34,453 nt of DNA from Halorubrum sp. CBA1125 (GTDB lineage Archaea; Halobacteriota; Halobacteria; Halobacteriales; Haloferacaceae): contig NZ_WPCE01000008.1 of NCBI RefSeq assembly GCF_009742825.1, positions 1-34,453 on the forward strand, given 5' to 3'. The notes under the pieces were generated by a model, which was not told the DNA's origin, did no database searches, and was given only the letters and a program-made list of their open reading frames with translations. The position numbers and the translations under genes were made by a program. Shown piece by piece: positions 22,177 through 30,440 of the stretch; position 1 is the stretch's first letter, and each line of letters opens with the position of its first letter.

Positions 22177-22453
22177 CGTCGGTGCCAATACGATGGCCGT
22201 CACGCAATCTCAGTGAATAGATCCGCTGTCTCGCATCCATGAACGAGATACGGGGGGAGACGATCCCGTTCTCCTCGAGTTGCGTAAGCGCATAACGAAC
22301 GGTGCGGGGCGGGAGAAGCGTTGACTCAGCAAGCTCCGACTGCGTGCTATCACCCTCGTATTCGAGCGTTTTTGCGACGAGTTTCGCACTCGGTGGGAGG
22401 TTCGCGAGGTCAGCAGTAGATTCCTGAGGTGACAGAGACGGCTGATCAGGCAT
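22127..22453 (-). CDS. MarR/ArsR-like winged-helix regulator
   Basis: A 108-residue protein of a common haloarchaeal wHTH family: LANLPPSAKLVAKTLEYEGDSTQSELAESTLLPPRTVRYALTQLEENGIVSPRISFMDARQRIYSL. LLPPRTVRYALTQL is the recognition helix. The family's usual end is near YSL; the last ~25 residues (RDGHRIGTDARSVPI...) run antisense into the TauE 3' end and look like extension past a lost stop. It overlaps convergently with the operon, so antisense coupling or local control of the exporter is possible. No effector domain is present. Confidence 0.75.
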   Translation of the reverse strand: MPDQPSLSPQESTADLANLPPSAKLVAKTLEYEGDSTQSELAESTLLPPRTVRYALTQLEENGIVSPRISFMDARQRIYSLRLRDGHRIGTDARSVPIHRRPNGIQPG

Positions 22454-22502
22454 GAATACCAGAAGGGCATGGAAACGACTTAACAGACTATCGAACGTGT
22501 GA

Positions 22503-22883
22503 TTACATTACACAACGGTCATTTGTCGGGAGTTCCTCGGCCGTCGAGGCCCACTCCAACAGTGGTTCGAGACGGGCCTGCACCGCATCTCCATCATCAG
22601 TCAACGAGTACTCGACACGAGGGGGAATCTCGTTATACTGGGTTCGAGAGATCAGTCCGGCTTCCTCGAACTCGTCAAGCCGTTTGGAGATGGTCGAGGT
22701 GCTCGCTGTCGGTAGGTGCTCCTCGATCTCTGCGAACCGGAATCGACACCTGTCCGCCCACGGGTGGCCCGGTGGTGGGGCCCTCTTTGCGCACGTTCTC
22801 GACGCGACGACTACGGGAATCGCACACAGTAAATCCCTCTGTCGCTCTCTGTTGGAGAATGCGTTAGAACCAAATCGTCTCAC
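22503..22883 (-). CDS. HxlR-like winged-helix regulator with irregular N-terminal part
   Basis: The C-terminal two thirds are a convincing HxlR-type wHTH: FRFAEIEEHLPTASTSTISKRLDEFEEAGLISRTQYNEIPPRVEYSLTDDGDAVQARLEPLLEWA. The N-terminal 40 residues (CAIPVVVASRTCAKRAPPPGHPWADR) have the expected Cys but are Pro- and Arg-rich where a helix is normal, and the start is GTG. A pair of compensating indels or partial decay could explain this. It is 49 bp from the preceding HTH gene on the same strand and diverges from an ABM monooxygenase gene, which such regulators often control; control here is inferred. Confidence 0.6.
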   Translation of the reverse strand: MRRFGSNAFSNRERQRDLLCAIPVVVASRTCAKRAPPPGHPWADRCRFRFAEIEEHLPTASTSTISKRLDEFEEAGLISRTQYNEIPPRVEYSLTDDGDAVQARLEPLLEWASTAEELPTNDRCVM

Positions 22884-23027
22884 CAGACGGACGCGGCACC
22901 TACCTCAAAAAAAAACCCATCCGCGTCGGTGGCCGACCACAGACCAGCCTGTCACCGGATCCGCTAGGGTGGTTCAAGCGCCAACCCGGTGAGGATTTAT
23001 TGTGGCGTTCGTTCTATTAGCTCCACA

Positions 23028-23333
23028 GTGATTGTTTTACACGCGACATTCCCACTCGATCCGGCGACCCGTGACGAAGCACTCGACCTCATCGAAGACC
23101 TCGTCGAGCAGTCTCAGCAGGAAGACGGGATGATCGACTACCGCGCCGCGACGGATATCGCGGACCCGAACGTGGTTCGATTCTTCGAACAGTACGAAGA
23201 CGCCACTGCATTCGAGGCCCACTCACAGACGGACCACTTCCAGAGATTCGAAGAGCGGCTCCCCGAACTGCTCGCAGGTGAGCCCGAAGTCCTCCAGTTC
23301 GAGGTCGACTCGGCGACCGAACTCGAGCTCTAA
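23028..23333 (+). CDS. Antibiotic biosynthesis monooxygenase (ABM) domain protein
   Basis: A 101-residue protein with a dimeric alpha-beta barrel. VIVLHATFPLDPATRDEALDLIEDLVEQSQQEDGMIDYRAA is the first half, and NVVRFFEQYEDATAFEAHSQTDHFQRFEERLPELLAG is the second. ABM proteins catalyse cofactor-free oxygenation of quinols or act in small-molecule detoxification; the substrate is unknown. The start is GTG 23028; another GTG at 22989 would add 13 residues that do not fit. A neighbouring divergent HxlR-type regulator suggests a small redox-responsive pair. Confidence 0.82.
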   Translation: MIVLHATFPLDPATRDEALDLIEDLVEQSQQEDGMIDYRAATDIADPNVVRFFEQYEDATAFEAHSQTDHFQRFEERLPELLAGEPEVLQFEVDSATELEL

Positions 23334-23596
23334 CGACCGGTCTCCGTGGGCCCCGTCCGATGCCAGTCGACCCCGATTACCATGTCGGCCTGACGTCAAG
23401 GCGGTCATCGCGTCCCGGTCCCAACCGGCGGAGAAGCCTTCCGCTACAATACCTGTGGTGAGGGCGAGTAGCCCGATCAGAGACGGACCTCTGAATCACT
23501 GATCGGCACCGTGTCTGCCAGAGGACAGCGACGAGAAGGCTTTGTGTGCCGTCACAGCGACGATGTGGTATTTTCCGGTCCAGACTGCACTGACAG
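23334..23596. other. Non-coding interval, nothing identified
   Basis: The 263-bp gap between the convergent ABM and HEAT-redoxin genes contains no convincing open frame, TATA element or long repeat. GGTCCCAACCGGCGGAGAAGCC at about 23420 has a GGT...ACC-type symmetry but no clear fold. It may contain terminators for both genes; no T-tract of five or more is evident. Confidence 0.4.
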
Positions 23597-24715
23597 TCAC
23601 TCGGACGCGACCTGACGTCGTTCCGGATGCTCGAACTCGAACTCCTCAGATTGGATCATTGCCAAGGTTTCTTCGATAGACGGCCGGTCGCCCCAGAACG
23701 TCCCGTAATACGCGAAGCGGACAGTCCCAGTCGGATCGACAATCACCGTCGCAGGTCGATTGATATACTCGGCGTGGACGGCGTAAGCCATCGGATCGAC
23801 GCCGTATTTCGCGCCGACAGCCCCTGCACGATCGAGGAGGTGTGGCCACCAGATCTCCTCGGCGTACGACTCAATAAACGACTCCTCTGCGAACCAGTAC
23901 TCCGGCTCGAGCTCCCGCCCGACCATCACACGACCGCGATACTGGCCGTGACATTCGATCGTCGCCACGTTGATATCCGCCTCCTGTAGTTCCTCGCGAA
24001 GCTCGATCAGTTCGCCGAACTCGCGGTGACAGACCGGACACCAGTCGGCGAACACCCAGAGCAGGACCGTCCGCTCGTCGTCTCCGATCGAATCCTCCAG
24101 GTCCCATGTCCGTCCCTCAGTATCCGGCAGTACGAATGACGGCGAAGCCTCACCGACTGCCAGCTGTTCGAACGTGTCCTCGTCGAGATTTCGATACGCG
24201 GCCTCCAGCTCGGGTTCGGCGACTGCGCCCTTTTCGATGCGGTCGATCGAAAGTTCGGCTTGATGACGGACATCTTTCGAGTCGTCGTTCGCGTGCCGGT
24301 CACGTAGCAAGTCCAGCGACCGAGTGGCACCGATTTGCCCCAACGCGACGATTGCCTGCGATCGTGCCAGTGGGTCCGGATCTTCGCGGACCATCCGTTC
24401 GAGCGAGTCGAGCTCGCTCTGGGCTCGCAGAATTCCCAGCGCCGTTGCACACACGTAGCGTACCTGTACGTCGTCGTCCTCGAGTCCGACAGCGATTTCA
24501 GACGTTTTGGCGTCCCCGAGCCGAACGAGATCGCGGACGGCGAGCAGTCGGACCCGCCAATCGTCGTCGTCGAGGTCCGCAATGCCGTGCTCTTCGAGCC
24601 TCCGATCGACGGTGAAGCTTGTCTCGTCAACAGGGTGGAATGTGTGCGTCCGGACACGGTCGAGTACCGCCTCTACGGACAGTCCATCGGAGGAACTCGC
24701 TTCGGTATCGTTCAT
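23597..24715 (-). CDS. HEAT-repeat domain fused to a thioredoxin-fold redoxin
   Basis: A 372-residue fusion. Residues about 45-165 contain three to four HEAT/PBS-lyase-type repeats (DDDDWRVRLLAVRDLVRLGD; DDVQVRYVCATALGILRAQSE; DPLARSQAIVALGQIGATRS; SKDVRHQAELSIDRIEKG), a protein-binding solenoid. Residues about 185-360 are an AhpC/TlpA-like redoxin (VGEASPSFVLPDTEGRTWDLED; LLWVFADWCPVCHREFGELIEL with CPVC at 226-229; YINRPATVIVDPTGTVRFAYYGTFWGDRPS). The end is acidic. ATG 24715 (MNDTEASSSDG) is chosen; upstream open frame to 24820 is Arg-rich and unlike a haloarchaeal N-terminus. Function is unknown; a redox chaperone or thiol exchange on a bound partner is inferred from the fusion. Confidence 0.85.
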   Translation of the reverse strand: MNDTEASSSDGLSVEAVLDRVRTHTFHPVDETSFTVDRRLEEHGIADLDDDDWRVRLLAVRDLVRLGDAKTSEIAVGLEDDDVQVRYVCATALGILRAQSELDSLERMVREDPDPLARSQAIVALGQIGATRSLDLLRDRHANDDSKDVRHQAELSIDRIEKGAVAEPELEAAYRNLDEDTFEQLAVGEASPSFVLPDTEGRTWDLEDSIGDDERTVLLWVFADWCPVCHREFGELIELREELQEADINVATIECHGQYRGRVMVGRELEPEYWFAEESFIESYAEEIWWPHLLDRAGAVGAKYGVDPMAYAVHAEYINRPATVIVDPTGTVRFAYYGTFWGDRPSIEETLAMIQSEEFEFEHPERRQVASE

Positions 24716-24876
24716 ACATCCACGATGCGACCGGCCCGGAAAAGGATACGCGACGGGGAGACCGAGACGGCAGCGGAAGCCGGGTAACCGTTCCGTGAAA
24801 TCAGATCCCGAGTGTCTCACCCGTTCAAGACACGTGGACCGACCGGTGCGCGTTCAAAATACACCAAGAGTCGGGG

Positions 24877-25347
24877 CTACGACGGTCGAGCCGTGGTTTC
24901 GTCGGGACTTGAAAGTTGATCGCGGTCGTGGGGTTGGTCGTAATCGAGCCCCGGCCCGATCGGCGTAATCTCACCCTGGTAGTAGCCGTCGTCTTTGATA
25001 TGCTCCATCCGTACCGTCTCCTCGAACCCCGGCGTCTGGTAGAGATCGCGTAGATACGGCCAGAGATTGTCGTACTGGTGGAGATACTGTCGGTTGCACT
25101 TGAACGTCGTATGATAGCACTCGTCGAATCGGATCAGCGTCGGGAACAGACGCACGTCGGGGAGCGTCAGCCGGTCGCCGGCGAGATAGCGCTGGTCGGC
25201 GAGGACCTCATCCCAATGGTCCAGCGCGTCGAAGACGTCGGTGACGGCTTCGTCGTAGGCAGTCTGTGACTCGGCGAAGCCGGCCCGATAGACGCCGTTG
25301 TTGACCGAATCGTAGATCGAATCGGTGATCCGGTCGATTTCGACGAG
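24877..25347 (-). pseudogene. Glutathione S-transferase (ECM4/YqjG type), C-terminal fragment
   Basis: Homology is clear from EIDRITDSIYDSVNNGVYRAGFAESQ to WPYLRDLYQTPGFEETVRMEHIK and LDYDQPHDRDQL, the C-terminal helical domain of glutathionyl-hydroquinone-reductase-type GSTs. The thioredoxin-like N-terminal domain with the catalytic Cys (about 150 residues) is missing. Left of residue EIDR (about 25341) the frame runs into unrelated sequence. The region before PIGPGLDYDQP also appears shortened (KDDGYYQGEITPIGPG). The product would be inactive. Confidence 0.75.
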
Positions 25348-25520
25348 ATGGCCTTCGAGGTCGAGAGAGCACTCTGCGAGCAGCAGGACATCAGCATCCA
25401 CCAGAGCGTCGAGGAACGCCGCGAGGAACTGGAGGACGCTCGCCAGGCTGTCCAATCAGAGACTACCGATAGGGAGGAGTCACAGACCGACACCGGCGGG
25501 TGCGTGAGTCCGAGGTAGAG
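25345..25520 (+). pseudogene. Orphan Glu-rich fragment at a rearrangement joint
   Basis: The + strand frame from about 25345 reads EMAFEVERALCEQQDI, then SIHQSVEERREELEDARQAV, QSETTDREESQTDTGG and a TAG. Composition (Glu/Arg, heptad-like) is typical of a coiled-coil end of a haloarchaeal protein. It lies exactly between the GST fragment and the antiporter fragment, both on the other strand, so it may be a third, unidentified gene piece. The family is unknown and it could be fortuitous. Confidence 0.3.
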
Positions 25521-25849
25521 AGCAAGCCCCACTCCTGACAGAAACGGGATAAAGACCGTAAGGACGCTCACCACCCCACCTGCCACGGTTCGCGTTTGAT
25601 GAGGCTAGGGTCGAGTTCGAAGCCTGCCTGGAACATAATCAGCAACAGACCAAATGCTGCGAGCGTAACGAGGAAGTCGAACCCCGGTGATGCTGGACCA
25701 ACGACGCCGAGGATTGAGCCAAAGAGAATCCCAACCAGGATCTCGATTGCAACGACTGGAATCCCGTAGCTTTCGAGGAACCGAGGGCTGTAGCTCGTAC
25801 CGTAAACGACTGTCAGAACGAGCACGAAATGGAAGGTGAATTCAGCCAT
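25491..25849 (-). pseudogene. Cation:proton antiporter (Kef/NapA type), N-terminal fragment with frameshift
   Basis: The ATG at 25849 starts MAEFTFHFVLVLTVVYGTSYSPRFLESYGIPVVAIEILVG, followed by GVVGPASPGFDFLVTLAAFGLLLIMFQAGFELDPSLIKREPWQVGW, the first three to four helices of a CPA2-family antiporter. A stop (25568) then breaks it. The next helix (VLTVFIPFLSGVGLALYLGLTHPP) continues in another frame to about 25491; restoring one G (GGGTGGTGAGC to GGGTGGGTGAGC) rejoins them. The remaining ~250 residues are missing and the sequence passes into an unrelated fragment, so the gene is dead. Confidence 0.8.
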
Positions 25850-26146
25850 AGTAATGACGTAGTGATATCAGGGGATCACTTTGGTTTCAGCGTTAGGAAA
25901 CATTTTAGACATTCTCCCGGAAGTGACCTGCTAATCTATCGAATCCATTTGTGTCGAGGAATCTCTCACTACTCCCGGAGTCTGGTAATCGATTATCTGG
26001 AACACGGATCTGCCCACTCTGCTCTATTTCGATTCGATTTCCTGTTGGTAGCACGGTCGTTCACCACTGCCGGGCGCGAGCATCTAAATTCGAGAGAACC
26101 CCAATTCTATATAATCTTCCAGATACTCCTCCGGGATAACAAATAA
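25850..26146. other. AT-rich intergenic region with promoter
   Basis: A 297-bp gap without a convincing gene. It is more AT-rich than its neighbours, and contains the presumed promoters of the antiporter remnant (minus) and the SLC13 gene (plus). TTCTATATAATC at 26106-26117 is a good TATA box. No clear long inverted repeat was seen. Confidence 0.5.
26106..26117 (+). promoter_or_regulatory. TATA box of SLC13-type permease
   Basis: TTCTATATAATC lies 30-40 bp before ATG 26147. With an archaeal TATA-to-start spacing of about 25, transcription would begin near 26140, giving an almost leaderless mRNA, as is common in haloarchaea. Confidence 0.55.
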
Positions 26147-28153
26147 ATGAGTGCTGTCTTCTCTTCCTTCTCTTTGAGCGCTGGATGGGTTCCACAGCTA
26201 CTCCCTGTGCAGCTGCCGGTCTCTCTCGACGTGGTCGTCGTACTGACGATCATCGCCGTCGTTTTCGTCTTCTTCGTTACCCAACCGGTTCCGATCGACG
26301 CCACCGCGGTCGGCCTTGTCGTCGCACTCGCGCTCCTCGGCGAGTGGACTGGTGTGTCACCGGAGCAGGCAGTCTCTGGATTCTCGAACCCCGCGACGCT
26401 CACTGTCCTGGCGATGTTCGTCCTGAGCGAAGGTATCCGACGGGCCGGCATTATCCAAATCCTCACGCGAAAATTGATCGCGTTCGCCGGGGACGACGAG
26501 TTCCGGCAGTTGCTCGCCACGGTCACGCTCTCCGGACCGCCCGGTGGGGTGGTCAGCAACGTCTCGGTCGTCGCCGTGTTGATACCTGCGATAATGAACC
26601 TTGCCCGGCAAACGAAGACATCGCCCTCGAAGCTCCTGATCCCACTGTCGTTTGCCTCGATGCTCGGCGGCATGCTCACCGTCGTCGGGACGATAACGAA
26701 CCTCCTGGCGAGCGAGGTATGGGTTCAGGTCGGCGGTCCCGATGCAGAACCGTTCGCGCTGCTCGAGTTCACGCACCTGGGTGCTATCGTGTTGCTCGTA
26801 GGGATCGTGTACCTGCTCACCGTCGGTCGATACCTCACTCCAGCACGGATCGAGCCGGCGGAGTCGCCCACCGACGCGTTCGGTATGACCGACTATCTCA
26901 CCGATGTCGTCGTCATGGAGGATTCGCCGCTCGTCGGTTCCTGGGTCAGGGAACTGGGCGAGGAGGGCCTCGATCTCGACGTGTTTCAGATCGTTCGTGG
27001 CAACCGGACGCTCGCCCGCGGACTCGGATCGGAACGCATCCAGGCCGGCGACGTCCTCTCCGTCAGAGCCGACCAGGAAACCCTCCAGGAGGTCATCGAG
27101 CAAGACCACTTGCAGCTGTTACCGGAGGTCCTGGAGGCGGCCACCGAGGACGATGCGTCTCTCCCGCCCGGCTTCTCGCCACGGCGTCACGGCTGGGAGC
27201 CCCCCGACGCGGAGCGCAGCGGCGCTCTCGCCGAGGATGAGATGTCTAGCGAAGATACGGAGGAGGACGGCGATGAGACGGCTGAGGAGGTCCCTGATGA
27301 GGAGATCGAACTTACCGAAGTCGTGCTATTGCCCGGGCCCTGGTCGAGTCGGCGCAGCGGTGTCGCAGACTTCGAGCGCGACTACGACGTGACAGTGCTG
27401 GCGATCCGGCGCGGCGACGAGGTGATCCGCCAGCGCCTCCGGGAGGTCCGGTTACAGGCCGGCGACGTTATCCTCGTCCAGGCACCCGACCAAGTGTTAG
27501 ATCGCATCGCACGGGACACGAATGTCGCCATCGCGGGCGAGGACAGATGGGAGGACTTCGACCGGTCGAAGATTCCCATCGCGCTGGGAATCCTCGTCGG
27601 GGCCCTCGGACTCGCGGCACTCGACGTGCTCACGCTCATGGTGAGTGCGCTGACGGGCGTCGCGGCGATGTTCTTCACCGGCATCCTCACACCCGAGGAC
27701 GCATACGAAGCCATCGACTGGGAAGTGATCTTCATGGTGGCGGGTGTCATTCCGCTCGGTATCGCGGTCGAGGCGTCCGGGACGGCGGCCCTCATCGCCG
27801 ACCTTGTCGTTTCGGTCAGCGGTCTCCTTCCCGTGATCGCGGTTCTAGGGCTGTTCTACCTTGGAACCGCGATCATCACGGAAATGATCAGCAACTCCGC
27901 CAGCGTCGTGTTGTTGCTACCGATCGGGGTCGAGGTTGCCGGCCAGCTCGGCGTCAACCCCTTCGCGTTCGTGATGGCCGTGACCTTCGCGGCCAGCACA
28001 CCGCTACTGACCCCCGTCGGCTACCAGACGAACCTCATGGTCTACGGTCCCGGCGGGTACAAATTCACGGATTTCGCACGCGTCGGCGCACCGTTACAGT
28101 TGATACTAACTGTCGTGACGACTGTTGGTATCGTATTCTTCTGGGGCCTGTGA
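26147..28153 (+). CDS. SLC13/DASS-type anion permease with two TrkA-C (RCK_C) domains
   Basis: A 668-residue membrane protein. Half 1 (about 25-240): LDVVVVLTIIAVVFVFFVTQ, AVGLVVALALLGEWTGVSPEQAVSGFSNPATLTVLAMFVLSEGI and SFASMLGGMLTVVGTITNLLASEV. Central cytosolic part (about 245-465) has two TrkA-C-like domains (DVVVMEDSPLVGSWVRELGEEGLDLDVFQIVRGNRTL...AGDVLSVRAD and ELTEVVLLPGP...LQAGDVILVQAPDQVLDRI), separated by an acidic linker (SEDTEEDGDETAEEVPDEE). Half 2 (about 475-668) ends with EMISNSASVVLLLPIGVEVAGQLGVNPFAF and TPLLTPVGYQTNLMVYGPGGY. This arrangement is found in SLC13-like sulfate, Na+ or organic anion carriers; the substrate is unknown. In half 1, the usual NNTP-type motif is SNVSVV, which is atypical. 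The gene ends 55 bp before the convergent UspA. Confidence 0.9.
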   Translation: MSAVFSSFSLSAGWVPQLLPVQLPVSLDVVVVLTIIAVVFVFFVTQPVPIDATAVGLVVALALLGEWTGVSPEQAVSGFSNPATLTVLAMFVLSEGIRRAGIIQILTRKLIAFAGDDEFRQLLATVTLSGPPGGVVSNVSVVAVLIPAIMNLARQTKTSPSKLLIPLSFASMLGGMLTVVGTITNLLASEVWVQVGGPDAEPFALLEFTHLGAIVLLVGIVYLLTVGRYLTPARIEPAESPTDAFGMTDYLTDVVVMEDSPLVGSWVRELGEEGLDLDVFQIVRGNRTLARGLGSERIQAGDVLSVRADQETLQEVIEQDHLQLLPEVLEAATEDDASLPPGFSPRRHGWEPPDAERSGALAEDEMSSEDTEEDGDETAEEVPDEEIELTEVVLLPGPWSSRRSGVADFERDYDVTVLAIRRGDEVIRQRLREVRLQAGDVILVQAPDQVLDRIARDTNVAIAGEDRWEDFDRSKIPIALGILVGALGLAALDVLTLMVSALTGVAAMFFTGILTPEDAYEAIDWEVIFMVAGVIPLGIAVEASGTAALIADLVVSVSGLLPVIAVLGLFYLGTAIITEMISNSASVVLLLPIGVEVAGQLGVNPFAFVMAVTFAASTPLLTPVGYQTNLMVYGPGGYKFTDFARVGAPLQLILTVVTTVGIVFFWGL

Positions 28154-28208
28154 CTTTAGAACGGACGTTCGGCTGCTTGTGGCCTTGGAGGAGTATTTGT
28201 TGACAAAC

Positions 28209-29066
28209 CTATTTCACCGATATAACAGGTACATCAGCACGGCGAATTACACGTTCGGTAACACTACCGAGGAGGAACCGACGTATACCCTTCCGACCGT
28301 GAGTCCCCATTACGATACAATCGACATCGTGCTCCTCCGCATATCTGACAATCTCAAGATAGGGCGGGCCATTCAATACCGAGGTTTCAGTCGGCAAGTA
28401 CGTCGACGATTGGACCTTCTCAAGGGCGAGGTCTAGCGCCTTCTCACCGATTTCCTCAAGGGCTTCTCGTAGCCTCTCGACTCTATCGCCGTTGATCACC
28501 TGTCCTATCTCGACGACGTAAATAACGTGCAGTGTCGCGTCGAGCGATCTTGCCAGTTTACCCGCATGATCAACAGCAGTATGTGCACACTCGCTTCCAT
28601 CGGTCGGAACGAGTACTGAACCGATCTCTGGATCGATAACAGTCTCCTCGTGAACGGTCATGACTGGTACGGGAGACTCGCGTAGGGTTAGTTCTGCGAC
28701 GCTCCCGAGGACAGCCCGGCTGAGGCTAAGTCCACTCCTGCCTAGGGTTCCCATCACAATACAGTCGATACTGTGTTTGTCTGTGTAGGTGAGGATCTCT
28801 TGATGAATTGACTTTGACTTTTCAATGACCGCCCTCGTAGCTTCGACATCAGAAGAAGCAGCCAATTCGACAGCCGCTTGTACTGCTTCCTCGCCACTTC
28901 GGTCGGGGCCATTGACACCAACAGCATCAGTGGCGGTTTGGTCGTGTTCAAGGACGTGAATTACGTGTAGTTCCGCGTCAAACTGATCGGCGAGTGTAAC
29001 AGCTGCTTCAGCCGCGGTCGACGAGGCTCCACTGCCGTCAGTCGGTAGTAGAATGCGTTGGTACAT
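28209..29066 (-). CDS. Tandem UspA-domain universal stress protein
   Basis: A 285-residue cytosolic protein with two USP domains. Domain 1 (about 1-145): MYQRILLPTDGSGASSTAAEAAVTLAD and VMGTLGRSGLSLSRAVLGSVAELTLRESPVPVM. Domain 2 (about 150-285): IGSVLVPTDGSECAHTAVDHAGKLARSL and VMGTHGRKGIRRFLLGSVTERVIRRADVPVI. The GxxGR-x9-GS ATP-binding motif is present in both, so it should bind nucleotide. It is co-oriented with and 63 bp downstream of the DUF389 gene. USP genes next to transporter genes are common in haloarchaea; a regulatory role for the neighbouring permease is possible. Confidence 0.93.
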   Translation of the reverse strand: MYQRILLPTDGSGASSTAAEAAVTLADQFDAELHVIHVLEHDQTATDAVGVNGPDRSGEEAVQAAVELAASSDVEATRAVIEKSKSIHQEILTYTDKHSIDCIVMGTLGRSGLSLSRAVLGSVAELTLRESPVPVMTVHEETVIDPEIGSVLVPTDGSECAHTAVDHAGKLARSLDATLHVIYVVEIGQVINGDRVERLREALEEIGEKALDLALEKVQSSTYLPTETSVLNGPPYLEIVRYAEEHDVDCIVMGTHGRKGIRRFLLGSVTERVIRRADVPVISVK

Positions 29067-29129
29067 GATTTTTTATCTAACTGAGCTATTGGCCTTTGTT
29101 CAGATAAACGGTTACCCCACCCTCCGGCA

Positions 29130-30431
29130 CTACCCCGGTTCTTGAACAGTTAGGTATCGAACCTGTACAGCTACGTTGCGACCTGCGATCTCATCAATAC
29201 GGGTGTCCAACCGATCTCCCAGTTCTGGCGGGGCTTCTCCTCGAGGGGCACCGATTAAGATGGTTACCTTGGAGGGACGCTGCGCGAGCAGATTTTCCGA
29301 ATATTCGAACTGGACCTCGAGTAGAACGAACTCTGAATAAACCGGTTCATCGAGAATTGATTGGATATCATTTTGAATCGATTGCTCGGAAGTGGCAGTC
29401 TGATACGAGGAGAACGTAACAGTTCCGAGGAATGCAGAAAGGATCAGAATGCTAATCAGGAGAATGCCAACACGTTTGACGAATGTCTTTCTGGTCTGCT
29501 CCATACGGAACCATTTCTCAGGCCGGTATCCCATATACCAGAGCACAAGAAGTGCGGCGAGATTGATCGACAGGACGTTTACGAGGAGCAACACGCCGGA
29601 GCCCACGGCGAGTGCCGTATTCCCCCACGCGATGGCGATACCGACCGTCGCTGCGGGAGGGACGAGTGCCACCGCAATCATGACGCCAACTAGTGCCGAT
29701 GAGAGTCCCGAAGCAAGGCTAATCACTCCAGCGGCACCGGACCCGAGGGCAACCATGAGTGACAGGACGTCCGGCCGGAACCGTTCTCGGATTTGCGAGA
29801 TCGACAGAATATCTAAGCCAGGTGGGACGAGATTCCCTGTTCTAATGAGAATCGCAAAAAGAGCGGCACTCGCAACCGTGAGTGTGACCCCGATGAGCTG
29901 TAGCTTGACACCGTCTCGAAAGAGGTCTTGATCTCGGAAGACCGTACCAACGCTCGTCGCCATTGCGGGACCAATGAGCGGTGCGATCACCATTGACCCG
30001 ACGACGACGGCAGCCGAATCTAAAAGCAATCCTGCCGTCGCAATGATCGCACTTACGATAGTCATCCCAGCGTATATCGGCATGGACGCTGGGACGAGAT
30101 CCTTGGCCGCACTTTGTAGTTCTCCCTTCGCAATCTGTTCAGGGCTTTCAGAATCCTCTGTAAATCGCTCTTTGAGCTGGTCGTAATCGCGGGAGGCAAC
30201 TGATTCTGTCTCGACTGTCACCGTAATAGCATCCTCGTTGATACCGGTTTCTCGGAGGCGGTCTAACACCGGCTCAACAGCACTCGTTGGAAGGGGGAAA
30301 TGAACCGCAGAGGTGTATTCGCGTCCGCTCGTTTCATCAGTAAGTGTATAATCTATACCTTCGTCATCAAGAACATCAAGAACAGCCTCTCGTTTTCCGG
30401 TCGGAATAGTCACGAAAACTAGCCGAGCCAT
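29130..30431 (-). CDS. TIGR00341/DUF389 family membrane protein
   Basis: A 433-residue protein. The N-terminal ~110 residues are soluble (MARLVFVTIPTGKREAVLDVLDDEGIDYTL; an ACT-like fold), followed by the DUF389 membrane region of about seven TMs: LVPASMPIYAGMTIVSAIIATAGLLLDSAAVVVGSMVIAPLIGPAMATSVG, GVTLTVASAALFAILI, LVALGSGAAGVISLASGLSSALVGVMIAVALVPPAATVGIAIAWG, LLVNVLSINLAALLVLWYMG. The C-terminal ~90 residues are soluble again (TVTFSSYQTATSEQSIQNDI). Function is unknown. An in-frame ATG at 30440 adds three residues; either could be used. A TATA-like ATATATCTC (minus strand, about 30488-30496) lies about 55 bp upstream. Confidence 0.9.
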   Translation of the reverse strand: MARLVFVTIPTGKREAVLDVLDDEGIDYTLTDETSGREYTSAVHFPLPTSAVEPVLDRLRETGINEDAITVTVETESVASRDYDQLKERFTEDSESPEQIAKGELQSAAKDLVPASMPIYAGMTIVSAIIATAGLLLDSAAVVVGSMVIAPLIGPAMATSVGTVFRDQDLFRDGVKLQLIGVTLTVASAALFAILIRTGNLVPPGLDILSISQIRERFRPDVLSLMVALGSGAAGVISLASGLSSALVGVMIAVALVPPAATVGIAIAWGNTALAVGSGVLLLVNVLSINLAALLVLWYMGYRPEKWFRMEQTRKTFVKRVGILLISILILSAFLGTVTFSSYQTATSEQSIQNDIQSILDEPVYSEFVLLEVQFEYSENLLAQRPSKVTILIGAPRGEAPPELGDRLDTRIDEIAGRNVAVQVRYLTVQEPG

Positions 30432-30440
30432 AAGAATCAT

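Noticed and set aside
23410..23480. Possible RNA gene or TnpB-type terminus near GGTCCCAACCGGCGGAGAAGCC
   Set aside because: No tRNA-like cloverleaf, no TnpB-like reading and no second copy seen.
25829..26146. Plus-strand 105-codon frame upstream of the SLC13 gene
   Set aside because: His/Phe/Ser-rich, no family pattern, and it contains the TATA box of the SLC13 gene.
26185..27240. Forward frame of 351 codons inside the SLC13 gene
   Set aside because: Arg-rich out-of-frame reading (RRGRRTDDHRRR...), not acidic; the other frame has clear membrane helices.
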